A stretch of DNA of 7,241 bases from DASPTB01 sp035623615 (GTDB lineage: Bacteria > Actinomycetota > UBA4738): NCBI GenBank assembly GCA_035623615.1, contig DASPTB010000011.1, positions 1-7,241 of the forward strand, written 5' to 3'. Below the pieces are notes generated by a model, which saw nothing but the letters and a program-made list of their open reading frames with translations, did no database searches and was not told the DNA's origin. Both the position numbers and the translations under genes were made by a program. Below, piece after piece: positions 5,022 through 7,241 of the stretch (its first letter is position 1; the number at the start of each line of letters is the position of its first letter).

Positions 5022-6623
5022 ATGCCACAGGAGTACGACGCCGTCATCATCGGCGGGGGGCACAACGGCCTGACGAGCGCCGCGTACCTCGCCCGCGCCG
5101 GCCTCCGGACGTTGGTGCTCGAGCGGCGCCACGTGCTCGGCGGCGCGGCCGTCACCGAGGAGGTCTTCCCCGGGTTCCGGTTCAGCGTCTGCTCGTACGT
5201 CGTCTCGCTGCTGCGCCCGGAACTCATCCGCGAGCTCGAGCTTCCCAAGCACGGGCTCGAGATCCTGCCGCTCGACGGGACGTTCACGCCGCTTGACGGC
5301 GACTACCTGTGGCGCGTCAACGACCACGGGGAGTCGATGCGCGAAATCCGCCGCTGGTCGCCGGTCGACGCCGAGGCGTACGAGGAGTACGGCCAGCTGA
5401 TGGTCGACATGGCGCGGTTCATCAAGCCGATCCTGTCGGTCGTCCCGCCCGACCCGGGGCGGTTCGACCCGCGGGAGTGGTTGCCCCTCGTTGGACTGGC
5501 GAAAGCGTTCCGCGAGCTGCCCGAGCGGCAACAGGCCGTGTTCGTGCAACTGATGACGATGAGCGCCACCGACTTCCTGCGCCAGTGGTTCACGGTCGAC
5601 CCGCTGATCGCGACGATGTCCGCGTCGGGCATCATCGGTACGTTCCAGGGGATCCAGTCGCCCGGCACGGCCTACGTGTTGCTGCACCACTACATGGGCG
5701 AGATCGACGGCGCGTTCCGCGCGTGGGGAATCCCGCGGGGTGGCACGGGCGGCGTGTCGAACGCGATCGCCTCGGCGGCGCGCGCGCTGGGCGCCGAGAT
5801 CAGGACCGAGGCGCCGGTGGCGCACGTCGACGTGCGCGGCGGGCAGGTCGCCGGCGTGACGCTCGAGTCCGGCGAGGAGATCCGAGCGGGCGCGGTCCTG
5901 TCGAGCGTCGACGTGCGTCGCACGTTCCTCGACCTCGTCGACGCGAGCGACCTCGACGACCGGTTCCTGGATGAGGTGCGCCGTTACAAGTTCCGCGGGT
6001 CCTCGGGCAAGGTGAACATGGCGCTCGACGGCCTCCCCAACTTCACATGCCTGCCCGGTCCGGGCGAGCACCTGCGCGGCGCGATCTCGTTCAGTCCGTC
6101 GGTCGACTACATGGAGCGGGCCTACGACGACGCGAAGTATGGTCGGTTCAGCAGGCGACCGTACATCGATATGGTGATCCCGACGCTCGTCGACCCGTCG
6201 ATGGCACCCCCCGGCAAGCACATCATGTCGTGTTTCGTGCAGTACGCGCCCTATCACCTCGCGGACGGCGAGTGGGACGACAAAGCGCGCGAGGCGTTCG
6301 GCGACGCGGTGATCGACACGATCGCCGAGCGCGCGCCCAACATCCGCGACCTGATCCTGCACCGCCAGGTGCTGACGCCGCTCGACATCGAGCGCGACTT
6401 CGGGTTGTCGGAGGGGAACATCTTCCAGGGCGAGCTGTCGCTCGAGCAGCTGTTCTTCAATCGCCCTGTGCCGGGCTACGCGCGCTACCGTACGCCGGTC
6501 GCAGGACTGTGGCTGAACGGATCCTCGACGCACCCCGGCGGGGGCCTGATGGGCGCATCGGGGCGCATCGCGGCGCTCGAGCTGCTCAAGGAGAAGAAGA
6601 AGCGCCGCACGAGGGCGGCCTGA
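5022..6623 (+). CDS. PYROXD2/phytoene-desaturase-like FAD-dependent oxidoreductase
   Basis: This 533-residue flavoprotein has an N-terminal Rossmann FAD-binding motif, YDAVIIGGGHNGLTSAAYLARAGL (5-28), with the ADP-ribose-binding acid in LVLER (31-35) and the following GGAA turn (40-43). The middle carries GGTGGVSNAIA (240-250), then GAVLSSVDV (290-298). The C-terminal part has GNIFQGELSLEQLFFNRP (466-483) and the closing FAD motif GLWLNGSSTHPGGGLMGASGRIAA (495-518). This set is typical of the NAD(P)/FAD oxidoreductases related to phytoene desaturase and mammalian PYROXD2, not of a proven carotenoid enzyme; no crtB or other carotenoid gene is visible. No signal peptide or membrane segment is seen, and a Lys/Arg-rich tail (EKKKRRTR) ends it. 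GGAG at 5010-5013 with an 8-nt spacer supports ATG 5022. It is one nt from the next oxidoreductase, so the two are co-transcribed. The substrate is unknown. Confidence 0.87.
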   Translation: MPQEYDAVIIGGGHNGLTSAAYLARAGLRTLVLERRHVLGGAAVTEEVFPGFRFSVCSYVVSLLRPELIRELELPKHGLEILPLDGTFTPLDGDYLWRVNDHGESMREIRRWSPVDAEAYEEYGQLMVDMARFIKPILSVVPPDPGRFDPREWLPLVGLAKAFRELPERQQAVFVQLMTMSATDFLRQWFTVDPLIATMSASGIIGTFQGIQSPGTAYVLLHHYMGEIDGAFRAWGIPRGGTGGVSNAIASAARALGAEIRTEAPVAHVDVRGGQVAGVTLESGEEIRAGAVLSSVDVRRTFLDLVDASDLDDRFLDEVRRYKFRGSSGKVNMALDGLPNFTCLPGPGEHLRGAISFSPSVDYMERAYDDAKYGRFSRRPYIDMVIPTLVDPSMAPPGKHIMSCFVQYAPYHLADGEWDDKAREAFGDAVIDTIAERAPNIRDLILHRQVLTPLDIERDFGLSEGNIFQGELSLEQLFFNRPVPGYARYRTPVAGLWLNGSSTHPGGGLMGASGRIAALELLKEKKKRRTRAA

Positions 6624-6624
6624 G

Positions 6625-7241
6625 GTGCCGGGCGACAGGTACGACGCCGTCGTCGTCGGCGCCGGCCACAACGGGCTCGTCACCGCCGGCTACCTTGCGC
6701 GCGCCGGCCTTCGCACGATCGTGCTCGAGCGCGGGGACAGGGCCGGCGGGGCGCTGGCGGCCGAGGAGATCGCCGGAGCGAAGGTGCCGGTGGCGGCCCA
6801 CACCGTCGGCCGGCTTCGCCGGAGCGTCGTCGAGGACCTGCACCTCGCTGAGCACGGCTTCCTGACGATCACCCCGGCCGTCCGCGCGTTCGCGCCGCAG
6901 CCGGACGGGCGGTCGGTAACGCTGTGGGGCGATCCTGAGCGCACGGCGCAGGGACTCGCCGATGTGTCGGCCGGCGACGCGGCCGCGTACGCGGGCTTCG
7001 ACCGGCGGGTGCGGTCCGTCGCGAGCTTCCTGGCACACCTGTCGGTGGCGACGCCACCGCATCTCAAGACGCCGTCGGCGCGGGACGCGATGTCGGGGCT
7101 GACACTCGGGCGCGCGCTGCGCGGGCTCGGGTCGCGGGCCCGACGGGAGGTCCTGCGGGTCCTTCCGATGGCCGTCGCCGATCTGGTCGGCGAGGCGTTC
7201 GAGTCCGACGCGGTGCGGGGGGCGCTCGCGAGCCGGGGGGT
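6625..7241 (+). CDS. Second PYROXD2/phytoene-desaturase-like FAD oxidoreductase, 3' part beyond the window
   Basis: An open frame starts at GTG 6625, one nt after the TGA of the previous gene, and runs 205 codons to the window edge without a stop. GAGGG (6611-6615), 9 nt upstream, is a fair ribosome site. The N-terminus YDAVVVGAGHNGLVTAGYLARAGL (6-29) and TIVLER (31-36) are the FAD-binding Rossmann motif. The first 43 residues of the shared block are about two thirds identical to the upstream protein, so the genes are tandem paralogues, though they diverge quickly afterwards. Catalytic and C-terminal FAD motifs are not in view. The tight spacing implies one operon and possibly one complex or pathway. 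No function beyond flavin-dependent oxidoreductase can be claimed. Confidence 0.87.
   Translation, partial: MPGDRYDAVVVGAGHNGLVTAGYLARAGLRTIVLERGDRAGGALAAEEIAGAKVPVAAHTVGRLRRSVVEDLHLAEHGFLTITPAVRAFAPQPDGRSVTLWGDPERTAQGLADVSAGDAAAYAGFDRRVRSVASFLAHLSVATPPHLKTPSARDAMSGLTLGRALRGLGSRARREVLRVLPMAVADLVGEAFESDAVRGALASRG

Noticed and set aside
5022..6623. Carotenoid phytoene desaturase (crtI)
   Set aside because: The fold is shared, but the C-terminal motif fits the PYROXD2-like branch better and no carotenoid gene is nearby.

Overview
This GC-rich window with strongly GC-ending codons looks like chromosomal DNA of a bacterium from an actinobacterial or actinobacteria-like lineage (Chloroflexota are also possible). 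The evidence is a CofC/FbiD-type coenzyme F420 biosynthesis protein, frequent GTG starts, an apparently leaderless gene, and the style of the HU and FAD-oxidoreductase proteins. No marker fixes the phylum. I see no insertion sequence, prophage gene, integrase or CRISPR array.

Layout. Positions 1-43 (minus) hold the 5' half of a tRNA-Gln(CUG), cut by the window edge. Next comes an HU-family DNA-binding protein (95-388, plus). Convergent with it is a CofC-like nucleotidyltransferase (425-1300, minus) whose frame continues into a degenerate cold-shock-like domain that also has its own Shine-Dalgarno and ATG (425-631). A compact divergent promoter with overlapping, symmetric -10 boxes separates it from a PlsC-type acyltransferase (1342-2013, plus). 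The acyltransferase overlaps, tail to tail, a small protein with an RGG-type Gly/Arg-rich tail (1992-2357, minus). A secreted coiled-coil, probably cell-wall-acting protein follows (2501-3637, plus).

The right half is a metabolic locus. A GcvT-like aminomethyltransferase-family protein (3651-4856, minus) is divergent from two tandem PYROXD2/phytoene-desaturase-like FAD oxidoreductases (5022-6623 and 6625 to the edge, plus). A perfect 12-bp inverted repeat with a 3-nt spacer (4936-4962) lies in their shared intergenic region and is a good operator or leader-hairpin candidate. A folate-binding GcvT-like protein beside FAD oxidoreductases suggests, without proving, oxidative C1 transfer or demethylation of an amine, with the roles that sarcosine and dimethylglycine dehydrogenases fuse in one chain here split over separate genes.

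The most unusual points are the in-frame CofC/cold-shock joint with an internal start, Ile in place of the DNA-kinking Pro63 of HU, the long perfect inverted repeat, and the RGG-tailed protein. No stretch longer than about 300 bases lacks a gene. I do not see a clearly new defence or mobile system.
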